Shown here one piece after another: positions 18,118 through 26,700 of a stretch of 64,000 nucleotides of DNA. How positions within the stretch are numbered: the stretch's first letter is position 1; each line of letters starts with the position of its first letter. The notes under the pieces are model-generated. The model was not told the origin of the DNA. It did no database searches and worked only from the letters and a program-made list of their open reading frames with translations. The stretch spans positions 62,001 through 126,000 of the forward strand of contig CAYVIB010000002.1 in the NCBI GenBank assembly GCA_964451365.1, given 5' to 3'. The translations under genes and the position numbers were made by a program. The DNA comes from CAYVIB01 sp964451365 (GTDB lineage Bacteria; Pseudomonadota; Gammaproteobacteria; Pseudomonadales; Cellvibrionaceae).

Positions 18118-19344
18118 ATGAGCAGTACCCCAAGCCGAAGCCCCGTAAGCAATGTGGAATTTATCGCTCTGATGGCAGCCTGTATGTCCATTGTGGCGAT
18201 TTCCATCGATGCCATGTTGCCGGCACTGACTGTTATCGGAAACGACCTCAACGCCAGCCACCCCAACCAGGCACAGCTGGTAATCAGTGCGATTTTTGCC
18301 GGGATGGCCATCGGCCAATTGATATGCGGCCCTCTTTCCGACGCCCTCGGCCGCAAGCGGTTACTCTACGGCAGCCTGATGGTCTACCTGGCAGGTACCG
18401 CGCTCTGTTTTTTCGCGGAATCCATGAACGCGCTGATTATCGGACGCTTTATCCAGGGACTCGGAGTGGCCGGGCCCCATGTCTCTACCTTGTCCATTGT
18501 GCGCGATCGATACTCGGGCAGTGCCATGGCCAAAACCATGTCCCTGGTGATCATGATTTTTATTATGGTGCCGGTTATTGCACCGACCCTGGGGCAACTG
18601 GTTCTTTTTATCGCGCCGTGGCGATACATTTTCGTGCTCTACCTGGTGTATTCCATCACTGTTTTGTTCTGGGCCGCCCTGCGCCTGCCGGAAACCCTTC
18701 CCGCCAGCCGTCGTATTCCGTTTTCCCTGGATAACATCATCAGCGGGGCAAAAGAGGTGCTGGGGCACCGCGCAACACGCGGTTATATTATTAGCGCCGG
18801 CTTTGCCTTTGGCAGCCTGATCGGTTACCTGACCTCCTGCCTGCAAATTTTTCATGAGCTTTTTCACGTGGGCGACTGGTTTGCCGTGTACTTCGGCGGA
18901 TTGGCAATGACACTGGGCGTTTCTTCCCTGGTCAACTCCCGCCTGGTGGAACGCTACGGCATGCGCCCTCTTTGTGGCAGGGCCTTAACGGTCATCGTTG
19001 CAACGTCCGGGTTGTTCCTGGTCAGCCAGTTGTATCTGGCACCGCAACTCTGGCTTTTTATCGCATTCGCCACAATACAGTTTTTTTGCTTCGGCCTGGT
19101 GTTTGGCAATATCAATGCCCTGGCCATGGAACCCATGGGGCATATCGCCGGGATTGCATCCGCTATCGTGGGCTCAACTTCATCAATTATTTCAATGACC
19201 GCGGGCACGATTGTCGGCCAGCTTTATGACGGGACGCTGCTGCCATTTGTCGCGGGATTTACCGTCCTGAGCGGCCTGGCTCTGCTATTCTTTTATGCCG
19301 CCGGATCGACAGAGGGATATGCGGAGTCAGCCAGCTCCGCATAA
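18118..19344 (+). CDS. MFS multidrug efflux transporter, Bcr/CflA type
   Basis: Inner-membrane drug:proton antiporter of the DHA1 family. About 408 residues and 12 predicted helices. Motif A between helices 2 and 3 is GPLSDALGRKRLL, and the helix-1 acidic motif ISIDAMLPAL and the GRFIQGLGVAGPHVSTLSIVRD segment of helices 4-5 are characteristic of Bcr/CflA. ATG at 18118 gives a normal short N-terminus; an upstream ATG at 18076 would add 14 residues. Divergent from the phosphoesterase gene. The drug range cannot be told from sequence. Confidence 0.88.
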   Translation: MSSTPSRSPVSNVEFIALMAACMSIVAISIDAMLPALTVIGNDLNASHPNQAQLVISAIFAGMAIGQLICGPLSDALGRKRLLYGSLMVYLAGTALCFFAESMNALIIGRFIQGLGVAGPHVSTLSIVRDRYSGSAMAKTMSLVIMIFIMVPVIAPTLGQLVLFIAPWRYIFVLYLVYSITVLFWAALRLPETLPASRRIPFSLDNIISGAKEVLGHRATRGYIISAGFAFGSLIGYLTSCLQIFHELFHVGDWFAVYFGGLAMTLGVSSLVNSRLVERYGMRPLCGRALTVIVATSGLFLVSQLYLAPQLWLFIAFATIQFFCFGLVFGNINALAMEPMGHIAGIASAIVGSTSSIISMTAGTIVGQLYDGTLLPFVAGFTVLSGLALLFFYAAGSTEGYAESASSA

Positions 19345-19424
19345 TCCTTCCCCCGTTTTTTTTACTTGCGTTTTTCTTCCGGTTTACCGCAAAATTCGCC
19401 GTCTTTTTTGTTACCGCAAGTCCT

Positions 19425-20255
19425 ATGCATCTGATCTCGTTTAACCTTTTCCGAACTCTCGGCCTGCCCGATACCACCTACATCAAACCGGAAGACTACC
19501 TGAAACACCCACTGAATTTTGCCGAGCAGCTACGCCAGGCGGACTGGGTGCTGTTTCCGGAATACTGGCAGCTCAACGCCTTGGTTTATGGCCTGGGTTG
19601 CCAGGTGTTTCCCAGCGAGTCCAGCTACCGAATTGGCCACAATAAAATTGAAATGACCCGTGCCTGCCAGGTGGTGGCGCCGCGCTGTCTTCCCGCAACG
19701 GTAATAGAGTCCAACACCGGCGAGAATGCAGAGCGCGTCTGGCAGCTGATGGATCCGCCCTTTGTGGCCAAACTGCCCAAAGCCAGCCAGGGTGAAGGGG
19801 TCTGGTTAATAGATTCGCGTGAGGACTGGCGCGCTTATCTTGCGCGAACGGACATCATCTATGTTCAGGAATACCTGCCCATCGACAAGGACCTGCGAAT
19901 CGTTATCGTTGGCGACGAAGTGATTACCGCCTACTGGCGGCACCAGTCGGACTACAGTTTTCACACCAACGTGTCACGTGGTGGACAAGTGAGCTTCGAC
20001 AATATTCCCTGTGAATCGGTGGAGCTTGCCCTTCAACTGGCGAAAACGTTCGACATTAACCATGCGGGTTTTGATATCGCCATGGTGGGCGACCGGCCCT
20101 ACCTGCTTGAATTCAACCGCCTGTTCGGCAACAAGGGCATTCCCGGCGGCGGAAAAAGACTGACCGACGCAATTCTACGCTATCTCACGAACAACCATTC
20201 CGGTGATAAACCCATCAAACCAAACCGACCACCGAGGCTGCCAATAGCAGTTTGA
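19425..20255 (+). CDS. RimK-type ATP-grasp domain protein
   Basis: 276 residues with an ATP-grasp fold: a nucleotide-binding Lys in PFVAKLPKASQGEGVWLI with its Gly-rich loop, the hinge IIYVQEYLPIDKDLRIVIVGDEVI, and the metal-binding end DIAMVGDRPYLLEFNRLFGNKGI (Glu and Asn). The arrangement resembles RimK/glutathione-synthase-like ligases that join an amine to a carboxylate. The N-terminal lobe is short. The C-terminus has a Lys/Pro-rich tail. Substrate unknown; neighbours (a drug exporter and a CPBP protease) do not define it. Confidence 0.75.
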   Translation: MHLISFNLFRTLGLPDTTYIKPEDYLKHPLNFAEQLRQADWVLFPEYWQLNALVYGLGCQVFPSESSYRIGHNKIEMTRACQVVAPRCLPATVIESNTGENAERVWQLMDPPFVAKLPKASQGEGVWLIDSREDWRAYLARTDIIYVQEYLPIDKDLRIVIVGDEVITAYWRHQSDYSFHTNVSRGGQVSFDNIPCESVELALQLAKTFDINHAGFDIAMVGDRPYLLEFNRLFGNKGIPGGGKRLTDAILRYLTNNHSGDKPIKPNRPPRLPIAV

Positions 20256-20350
20256 TGTTTTAACGTTTCATCCTTGCAATCGCCACCTGGAATAGAATAG
20301 GGTTTTCCCCGCTTACGCAACTTTTAAATAGTGTGACTACCGGAACGCAC

Positions 20351-21172
20351 ATGGGGAAAAAACTTATTACTCCTTCCTGGTTTCCAGTCCTGGCCATCGT
20401 TTTCGCCACGCTTTTGGTAATTCCCGGCTATATTCCGGTATTGAACTGGCTGTTGATCCCGATATTGGTTTTTTTATTGCTGTTTTATCGATACCTGCTC
20501 GGGCGAAACACCCAAAGTTCAATGATTCCCGCGTGGATACTGGTCGTAATCGTTGGATTATTCCTCGGCATCTATCGTCCGGATAGTTTCCATTATCCCT
20601 TGCTCTTTGGCGCCGAAGCCCTGTATGAAGGTGGCAAGCCTTTCAATCTGCATGTTAACACCAGCAAATTACTGGCCGGCTATCTGATCCTTTTTTTACT
20701 ACTGCCTGTGATCAGGATTCCCGGCAAAGTTCATATTACATCGCCGGCCGCAACCGTACTTACGGTATTCGCGCTTGCGCTTACCATACTTTTCGCAGCT
20801 TTTTTTATATTGGATTTGGAGCTTCATTCCAAGCCGGTGCACTATGTAGCACTTTTCGGCCTGGTTAACCCGCTGGTTACCTGTGTATCCGAAGAGGCCT
20901 TTATGCGTTTGATCTTTCAATCGCAATTGGTTTTATTTATTTCAAAGTACACGGAGCGGGATATCATTCGAAAGGGAGTTCCGTTGGCGGTAGCAACGTT
21001 ATTGTTTGTAGCGGTTCATTCCATTTCCTCGATGGAGCTACTTGTTGTTTACGCGCTGGCCGGTGCGATATATGGATTAGCCTACACGTTGACGAATAAT
21101 ATATTTGCGTCCATCGGCACGCATTTTCTGGTAAACATTATTCATTTTTCGTTTTTAACGTATCCAGTTTAA
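20351..21172 (+). CDS. CPBP (CAAX/Abi) family intramembrane metalloprotease
   Basis: About 273 residues, eight predicted membrane helices. The three glutamic-protease/metalloprotease motifs are present: SEEAFMRLIFQ (EExxxR), FVAVH (FxxxH) and THFLVNIIH (HxxxN). ATG at 20351 has GGAA 6 nt upstream; a GTG at 20333 is an alternative. The 3' end overlaps the facing DUF559 gene by 35 bp. The family includes prenyl-protein processing enzymes and bacteriocin-immunity proteins; the target here is unknown. Confidence 0.85.
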   Translation: MGKKLITPSWFPVLAIVFATLLVIPGYIPVLNWLLIPILVFLLLFYRYLLGRNTQSSMIPAWILVVIVGLFLGIYRPDSFHYPLLFGAEALYEGGKPFNLHVNTSKLLAGYLILFLLLPVIRIPGKVHITSPAATVLTVFALALTILFAAFFILDLELHSKPVHYVALFGLVNPLVTCVSEEAFMRLIFQSQLVLFISKYTERDIIRKGVPLAVATLLFVAVHSISSMELLVVYALAGAIYGLAYTLTNNIFASIGTHFLVNIIHFSFLTYPV

Positions 21173-21554
21173 TGTACTGGAAAATAGCGGTTAACACTGA
21201 GTTCAGGTTCCCTGTAACTTCGCGGTTGGTAAAACGCAGGACCCGAAGGTTTAATTCGCCCAGGAACTTGTCTCGAACACCATCGCTCTCCAAGGAAACT
21301 GGAGAAAAATGGCTATCTCCATCAAGTTCTATGACAAGCTTACATTCCGGACAATAAAAATCCACTATGTAGTTGCCTATTCCATGCTGACGGCGGAATT
21401 TTACGCCTAGCTGGCGGTTACGGATTTTAGCCCAGAGGCGGCGTTCCGGCTCGGTTTGGTTTTTGCGGAGCTGGCGGCGGAGATGAGTATGTTTTGGGTT
21501 GTTGAAAATCTCTTCTTGGGGTTCGTGCACCTGCGCGCGGGTCTTCCTTTGCAT
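21138..21554 (-). CDS. DUF559 endonuclease-like protein
   Basis: 138 residues from ATG 21554, which has AAAGGA about 9 nt upstream. It matches DUF559, a small PD-(D/E)xK/Vsr-like nuclease fold: RNQTEPERRLWAKIRNRQLG-type helix, then FRRQHGIGNYIVDFYCPECKLVIELDGDSH, with the acidic D and E-L-D residues of the putative active site. The reading frame stays open upstream through a repeat array, but that part is repeat translation and is excluded. DUF559 genes often accompany short palindromic repeats in bacterial genomes; here the repeat array starts 50 bp upstream. Function unproven. Confidence 0.8.
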   Translation of the reverse strand: MQRKTRAQVHEPQEEIFNNPKHTHLRRQLRKNQTEPERRLWAKIRNRQLGVKFRRQHGIGNYIVDFYCPECKLVIELDGDSHFSPVSLESDGVRDKFLGELNLRVLRFTNREVTGNLNSVLTAIFQYIKLDTLKTKNE

Positions 21555-21605
21555 CTTAAAAGTCCTTTGGTTCGTGCATTTTAGAATTGGCATGATATCA
21601 AATAT

Positions 21606-21843
21606 ACCCCCTCCTAACCTCCCCCTTATCAGGGGGAGGAACTGACCTGTGCCAATAGCAACGCCCCCACCCAGCGACACGATCAACTCCCTCCCCTGAC
21701 AGGGGGAGGGTTGGGGTGGGGGTAAACTCCCTCCCCTGACAAGGGGAGGGCTGGGGTGGGGGGTAAACTCCCTCCCCTGACAAGGGGAGGGCTGGGGTGG
21801 GGGGTCAACTCCCTCCCCTGACAAGGGGAGGGCTGGGGTGGGG
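21606..21843. repeat. C/G-rich palindromic repeat, right arm amplified in tandem
   Basis: The core copy (21606-21722) has a left arm ACCCCCTCCTAACCTCCCCC and a right arm ending AGGGTTGGGGTGGGG, which are inverted relative to each other. Each arm holds a hairpin (CCTCCCCCTT-atc-AGGGGGAGG and CCCTCCCCTGACAGGGGGAGGG). The right arm is then repeated three more times with a period of about 41 bp (21723-21843). A second core copy of nearly equal length lies at 43842-43957. The last tandem unit touches the stop codon of the next gene. Confidence 0.85.
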
Positions 21844-22848
21844 TCAAGCCCGTCGCGCATTCAACGCCGCGCGCTCATTCCTTACCGCGGGCTTGGTTAC
21901 CGGTCGCACTGGCAGGGCCGTCACATTCGAGACTGAAGCCATCGGAATTTGAACAATGAACTGGGTATATTGATCTTCCTTATAACTCACTTCCACCCTT
22001 CCACCCAGGGATTTTGCGTGGTCCCGTACCAGGTCGAGGCCAACTCCACGCCCCGCATGCTGCTGTCGGTTAGTCAAGGTGGTAAAACCGGGCAGAAAAA
22101 GCGACTGCACCAAAGCTTCCTTCGGCATTCTCGCCACAAGGGGAACGTTGTAGTTGTACTTCACAACCAATCTCTTTCTGATCGCCTCCAGATCAATTCC
22201 CCGACCATTATCACGCACGGCAACCAGAAAGGAATTCTTACTGCGCTTGGTTATCACCCATACCCTGCCCTCCGTTATCTTGCCCAGTCGTTCCCGCTGT
22301 TCAGGCGATTCAATTCCATGAGTGATAGCGTTGCGGATTAACTGAATAACGATATCCTGCACCTTGATTTGCATTTTGGGAGGAATATTGGCGATATCAA
22401 ATTTATTCAGGTTCAGGGAGACCTGCTTGCCACAGCTTCGTCCAACATTCTGCGCCAGAATGTGTAGTGTCGCCATCACGCCACCGGTCTTGTTTATTGC
22501 CGGAACTCGTTTCGCGGGCCCATTCTTTCTAATGTGCAAGGATTTTTTTCGAACCCGTTCACATATATTTACGATACTTTTTAAATGAAGCACGATAGCT
22601 CGCACGTGTCCGTTTTCCAGGTTTCTCACCCCATGCAAACGTTCCAGGGAATCTTCGAGATCGGTAATGAGACGGGTTAAATTCGCCAGCCCGACAACCG
22701 TCGCTTCCCCTTTCAGCTTATGCGCAACGCGCGCCAACGCCTTCAGCGTTTCAGGGGTAACGGGGCCGCGCAAAAGAAGATGCATTTCCCGAATACCTTC
22801 GTTCATGCTTTCCAGCAACATTTTTAGGGTAATGGGGTCGATTTTCAT
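21844..22848 (-). CDS. HPt and histidine-kinase-type ATPase protein (CheA-like, without CheW or receiver domain)
   Basis: 334 residues. N-terminal HPt domain with phospho-acceptor His in RVAHKLKGEATVVGLANL (about residue 43), a helical segment that may dimerise, then a HATPase_c domain: N box VIQLIRNAITHGIESPEQR, G1 DNGRGID, G2 AGRGVGLDLV and a closing GGRVEVSY strand. The N-box and HGIESP wording are CheA-like, but the CheW-like regulatory domain and the P2 domain are missing. A basic tail ends it. No chemotaxis genes or partner regulator lie nearby. Role in phosphorelay is inferred. Confidence 0.8.
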   Translation of the reverse strand: MKIDPITLKMLLESMNEGIREMHLLLRGPVTPETLKALARVAHKLKGEATVVGLANLTRLITDLEDSLERLHGVRNLENGHVRAIVLHLKSIVNICERVRKKSLHIRKNGPAKRVPAINKTGGVMATLHILAQNVGRSCGKQVSLNLNKFDIANIPPKMQIKVQDIVIQLIRNAITHGIESPEQRERLGKITEGRVWVITKRSKNSFLVAVRDNGRGIDLEAIRKRLVVKYNYNVPLVARMPKEALVQSLFLPGFTTLTNRQQHAGRGVGLDLVRDHAKSLGGRVEVSYKEDQYTQFIVQIPMASVSNVTALPVRPVTKPAVRNERAALNARRA

Positions 22849-23712
22849 AGCTATAGTTGCCTCGAGAATGTAGGCCCGGCCGACACTGTCGGGTTGTCGG
22901 AGAGCCTATTTGCCCTAATTAAGTGAGTGTTATACCAAAGGATCAAAAACGCAACAGCACTTCTATCGAACCAGTGATTCTGTGAAGAGAATCACGCCAA
23001 CAGGGTGAACCAATAAATCATATTGCGCCAGTCTTTATGAGGATCAAATGGAGACCAAGGGAGCCGCCTCGGAGGGCTGGATAAAGCAAAACACGTGCGA
23101 GTTTGACACACTGCCCTATTTGTAGGGTTTATAACTTTAAAATAAGAATCCTGTTTTGACCCGATACCACCGGTATAAGTTCAGGTAATTCAATTTTAAA
23201 AATCCAAATTTGTTTTTGACAACTTTCGACGACATGTGGCGTCGCAAAAACTTTATGCCAGCGAACAACCAAGTGCGGCCTGGTCATTTTTCAGTGGCTG
23301 TCAAAGCATACCGCACATCCGACTCCGGTTTCAGGAGCAGCTATTTTTCCAATGTACTGACTGCCAAACCAATTTTCCGGATTGCGTCCTCGTATTTATA
23401 TTGAATACCAGTCCCGTTCCTGGAGGAAAAAATTTCTGTAAATTTTACACAGACAGGTTAATTTTTTCTTATTCAACGGGTTTAAAAATCAGGCATCGAA
23501 AGAGATTTCCGTTCCGGAACCTCCGTGCCCGGAAGAGGATGTTGAGTTGAAGCCACCGCCGGCAGGGATTTGCCAATCGCGGAGTCCTCTGTTTTAATTA
23601 GCCACCTATAATAAATTTACAGTACGCCATCCACCTTTGAGCGATACTGACCTCAAAGCCTCCCGGCAGCGGCCACACACCAAGAAAAATATTAACAAAA
23701 CAAGGCAACTGT
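22849..23712. other. 864-bp intergenic region, no supported gene
   Basis: AT-richer than its surroundings. It holds small inverted repeats CCGACA-c-TGTCGG (22880-22892) and GTGATTC/GAATCAC (22974-22980/22989-22995), and several TTGACA-like hexamers (for example 23103 and 23215) without a well-spaced -10. A 104-codon plus-strand frame at 23236-23550 has Cys/Phe-rich composition unlike its neighbours and no ribosome-binding site, so it is not called. The region probably carries the promoters of the two divergent genes. Confidence 0.5.
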
Positions 23713-26700
23713 ATGAAATTGTTGAAGAATTTTCTTTGCACGGTGTTTGGCCGTGTGAGTTGGTCCGCGCCTGCCTGGCTGAATCGGCTGAATCACCTCC
23801 GCCATAAGTCCCCCCTGGCGTTTTGGGTGGTCCCGGCCCTGTTGCTGGCTGCTGCCATCGGCTGGATTTATTACACCAATCTGCCGAAACCCTGGCTGTT
23901 GGAAGCGGAAATGTACGCACCTGAACCTGCCGCGGACCATGTAGGCGCCGAGCCCAACAGCCTGGTAATGGTGTTCACGTACAGGGACGGGGCGAATCGC
24001 GAGCAGCGTGAACAGCCCAGGGCTGTCACGTCCCCTGCCCGACTGGACCTGATTGGCAAAGTCATTAAGGAAGGCGTGCGACTTTCACCCGCAAAGCCCG
24101 GCGAATGGCGCTGGACAGGCGAGAACACCTTGGAATTCAAGCCCGAAACCGACTGGCCCGCCGCCACCGAATACACTATAACGGTGGACAAATCGATCTT
24201 CGCCCCCGAAGCCGAACTGGCGAGCAATACGTTTAACTTCGTCACTCCTCCGCTGCAGGCAAATATTCAAAGTATCGAGTTTTACCAGGATCCTCAGGAG
24301 ACTTCCGTCCGAAGGGTTATCTCCACCATCAACTTTACCCACCCGGTTGACCCGCAAAGCCTGAAAGAAAGCATTACACTGGCAATGCGGCCGTCCGATT
24401 CTTCGGTCGGCACCGAACCGGTACCCTTTCAATTTTCATTGAACTACAGCCCTACATCGCGGCAGGCTTACCTGCAATCCGAACCGGTGGAACTACCGGA
24501 AAATACCAATTACATGCATTTGACAATATCCGAAGGCGTGAAATCGTCACTGGGTGGTGAAGGGCTTGCCCGGAAGGTAACAGGTCGGGTGGTGATTCCC
24601 GATATCAGCAGCTATTTGAAGCTGGAAGACAGCGGCGTCCAGATTGTACGCAACGAAAGCGATGAGCCCGAACAGGTACTGAGCCTGGTGTTTACAGACG
24701 AAATCAACGAAGAGGAATTGCTTTCCAAACTCAACGTATATTTGTTGCCCGACACCTACAAGAATAAAAAAACGTACTGGAACAGCGTTGCCCAGGTTGA
24801 CAACAATGTCTTGCAGGCAAGCAAAAAAGTAGAGCTGAACCCGATTCCAAACGAACGGGATTATTCCCCGCGCTATTCATTTAAGCTCAACGTTCCCGTC
24901 AACCGTGGCCTGTATGTAAAAATCGATGGCGGCCTGCGCAGCATCAACCAATTTGTGCGCAAAACGCCGACGGATGTCCTGTTGCATACACCGGAATATC
25001 CACGGGAAGTCAAAATAGCGGGCGAAGGCTCGGTGCTGACTTTCTCCGGCAGTCACCAATTGCGAGTGCTGACGCGTGGCGTACCGGCCCTGAAATATTC
25101 CATTGGCCGCGTTCTCGACGGTCAACTCAACCACCTTATCACTCAAAGTTACGGCGACATCAGTAGCCCCAATTTTTCCAACTGGAGTTTCAACGAACAA
25201 AACCTGGCGGAATTTTCGGAAACCATTGTCGATCTTGCGATGAAGCATCCGAAGGAAGCCAATTATTCCTCCATGGATTTAAGTCCATGGCTGAATGCCA
25301 ATGACGATAATACAGGTTTGTTTTTCGTCAACGTCGAAGCCTGGGACAAAAAGAATAATCGACCACTCTACGGCGCGCAGGACAAACGCCTGATTATGAT
25401 AACGGACCTGGGCGTGGTGCTAAAAAGCAATGCCAACGGCAGCCACGAAATATTCGTCCAGTCCGTTCACACCGGCCAGCCGGTGGCCAATGCCGAGGTG
25501 GCGCTGTTGGGAAAAAACGGTCTGCCGCTATTAACGCAGCAAACCGGTAGTGATGGCCACGCCGGCTTTCCTGCTTTCAACAATAGTCGCGACGAAGACA
25601 CACCTGTGGTTTATACCATCAGGTCCGGCGACGACACCTCTTTTATTCCCTACAACCGTGCAACCCGGCAACTGCAATTGTCGCGCTTCGATATCGGCGG
25701 CGAGTACAGTTGGGCAAATCAGGATGTCCAGTTAAAAGCCTACGGATTCTCATCACGCGGCATTTACCGCCCGGGCGATAACGTGGAACTCGGTTTTATC
25801 GTCAAAAACGCGGACCTGGGCAATGTGGAAGGCGTGCCGCTGGAATGGCGAATTTTCGGCCCGCGCGGCAACAAAATAAAATCACAAAAAGTGATGCTGC
25901 CGAAATTCGGATTCCTGGACGTACAGTTTGAAACAGACACGATTTTCGATACCGGCGCATACCGCGCCGCAATCTACCTGATCCAGGATAGAAATCGTTA
26001 CAGGGAATTGGGGTCGACGGAATTCAGCCTGGAGGAATTCCAGCCGGACACCCTGAAAATCAACAGCCGCTTCGTCAATGTCAAACCGAACGGCTGGTCG
26101 AGCAAGCCCGGCCTGGAATTACAAGTCGGCCTGGAAAACCTGTTCGGTTTGCCGGCCCAGGACAGAAAACTCGAAGCGACCATGCGAGTGCGCCCCGCCA
26201 CGTTTGCGTTCCCGCAGTATCAACCCTGGAGCTTTAAAGATCCCTACGGGGAGTCGGAAGAGAATCGACTTACCATCGATGAAGAACTCCCGCCCCTGCG
26301 CACAAACAATGAAGGCAAGGCAACTTACAATCTCGATCTCGCCCGATTTAAAGGCGGCACCTATCGACTGGACGTAACAGTGGAAGGCTTCGACCAGGCC
26401 GGCGGTCGCAGCGTAACCAGCCACAACAGCATTTTAATTTCGCCACTGCAAAGTCTGGTTGGCGTCAAGGCCGATGGCGACTTGAATTACATCAATCTCG
26501 ATCGCGACCGCTCACTGGAATTTATTGCGATCGATAACGAACTGAACAAAATTGCACGGGAAAATTTGCAACTGCGCCGGTTGGAGATTCAGCAGGTATC
26601 GACACTGGTAAAACAACCTAACGGCACCTACCAGTACCAAAGCGTGGAGCGGGAAAAAGTTATCCGCACGGAAGATTTCAATATCCCGCTCGAAGGGCAA

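Noticed and set aside
21606..21843. CRISPR-like repeats
   Set aside because: Unit has no unique spacers, is palindromic and repeats as an arm of a dispersed element.
23236..23550. 104-codon plus-strand ORF
   Set aside because: No ribosome-binding site, odd composition, no recognisable family.
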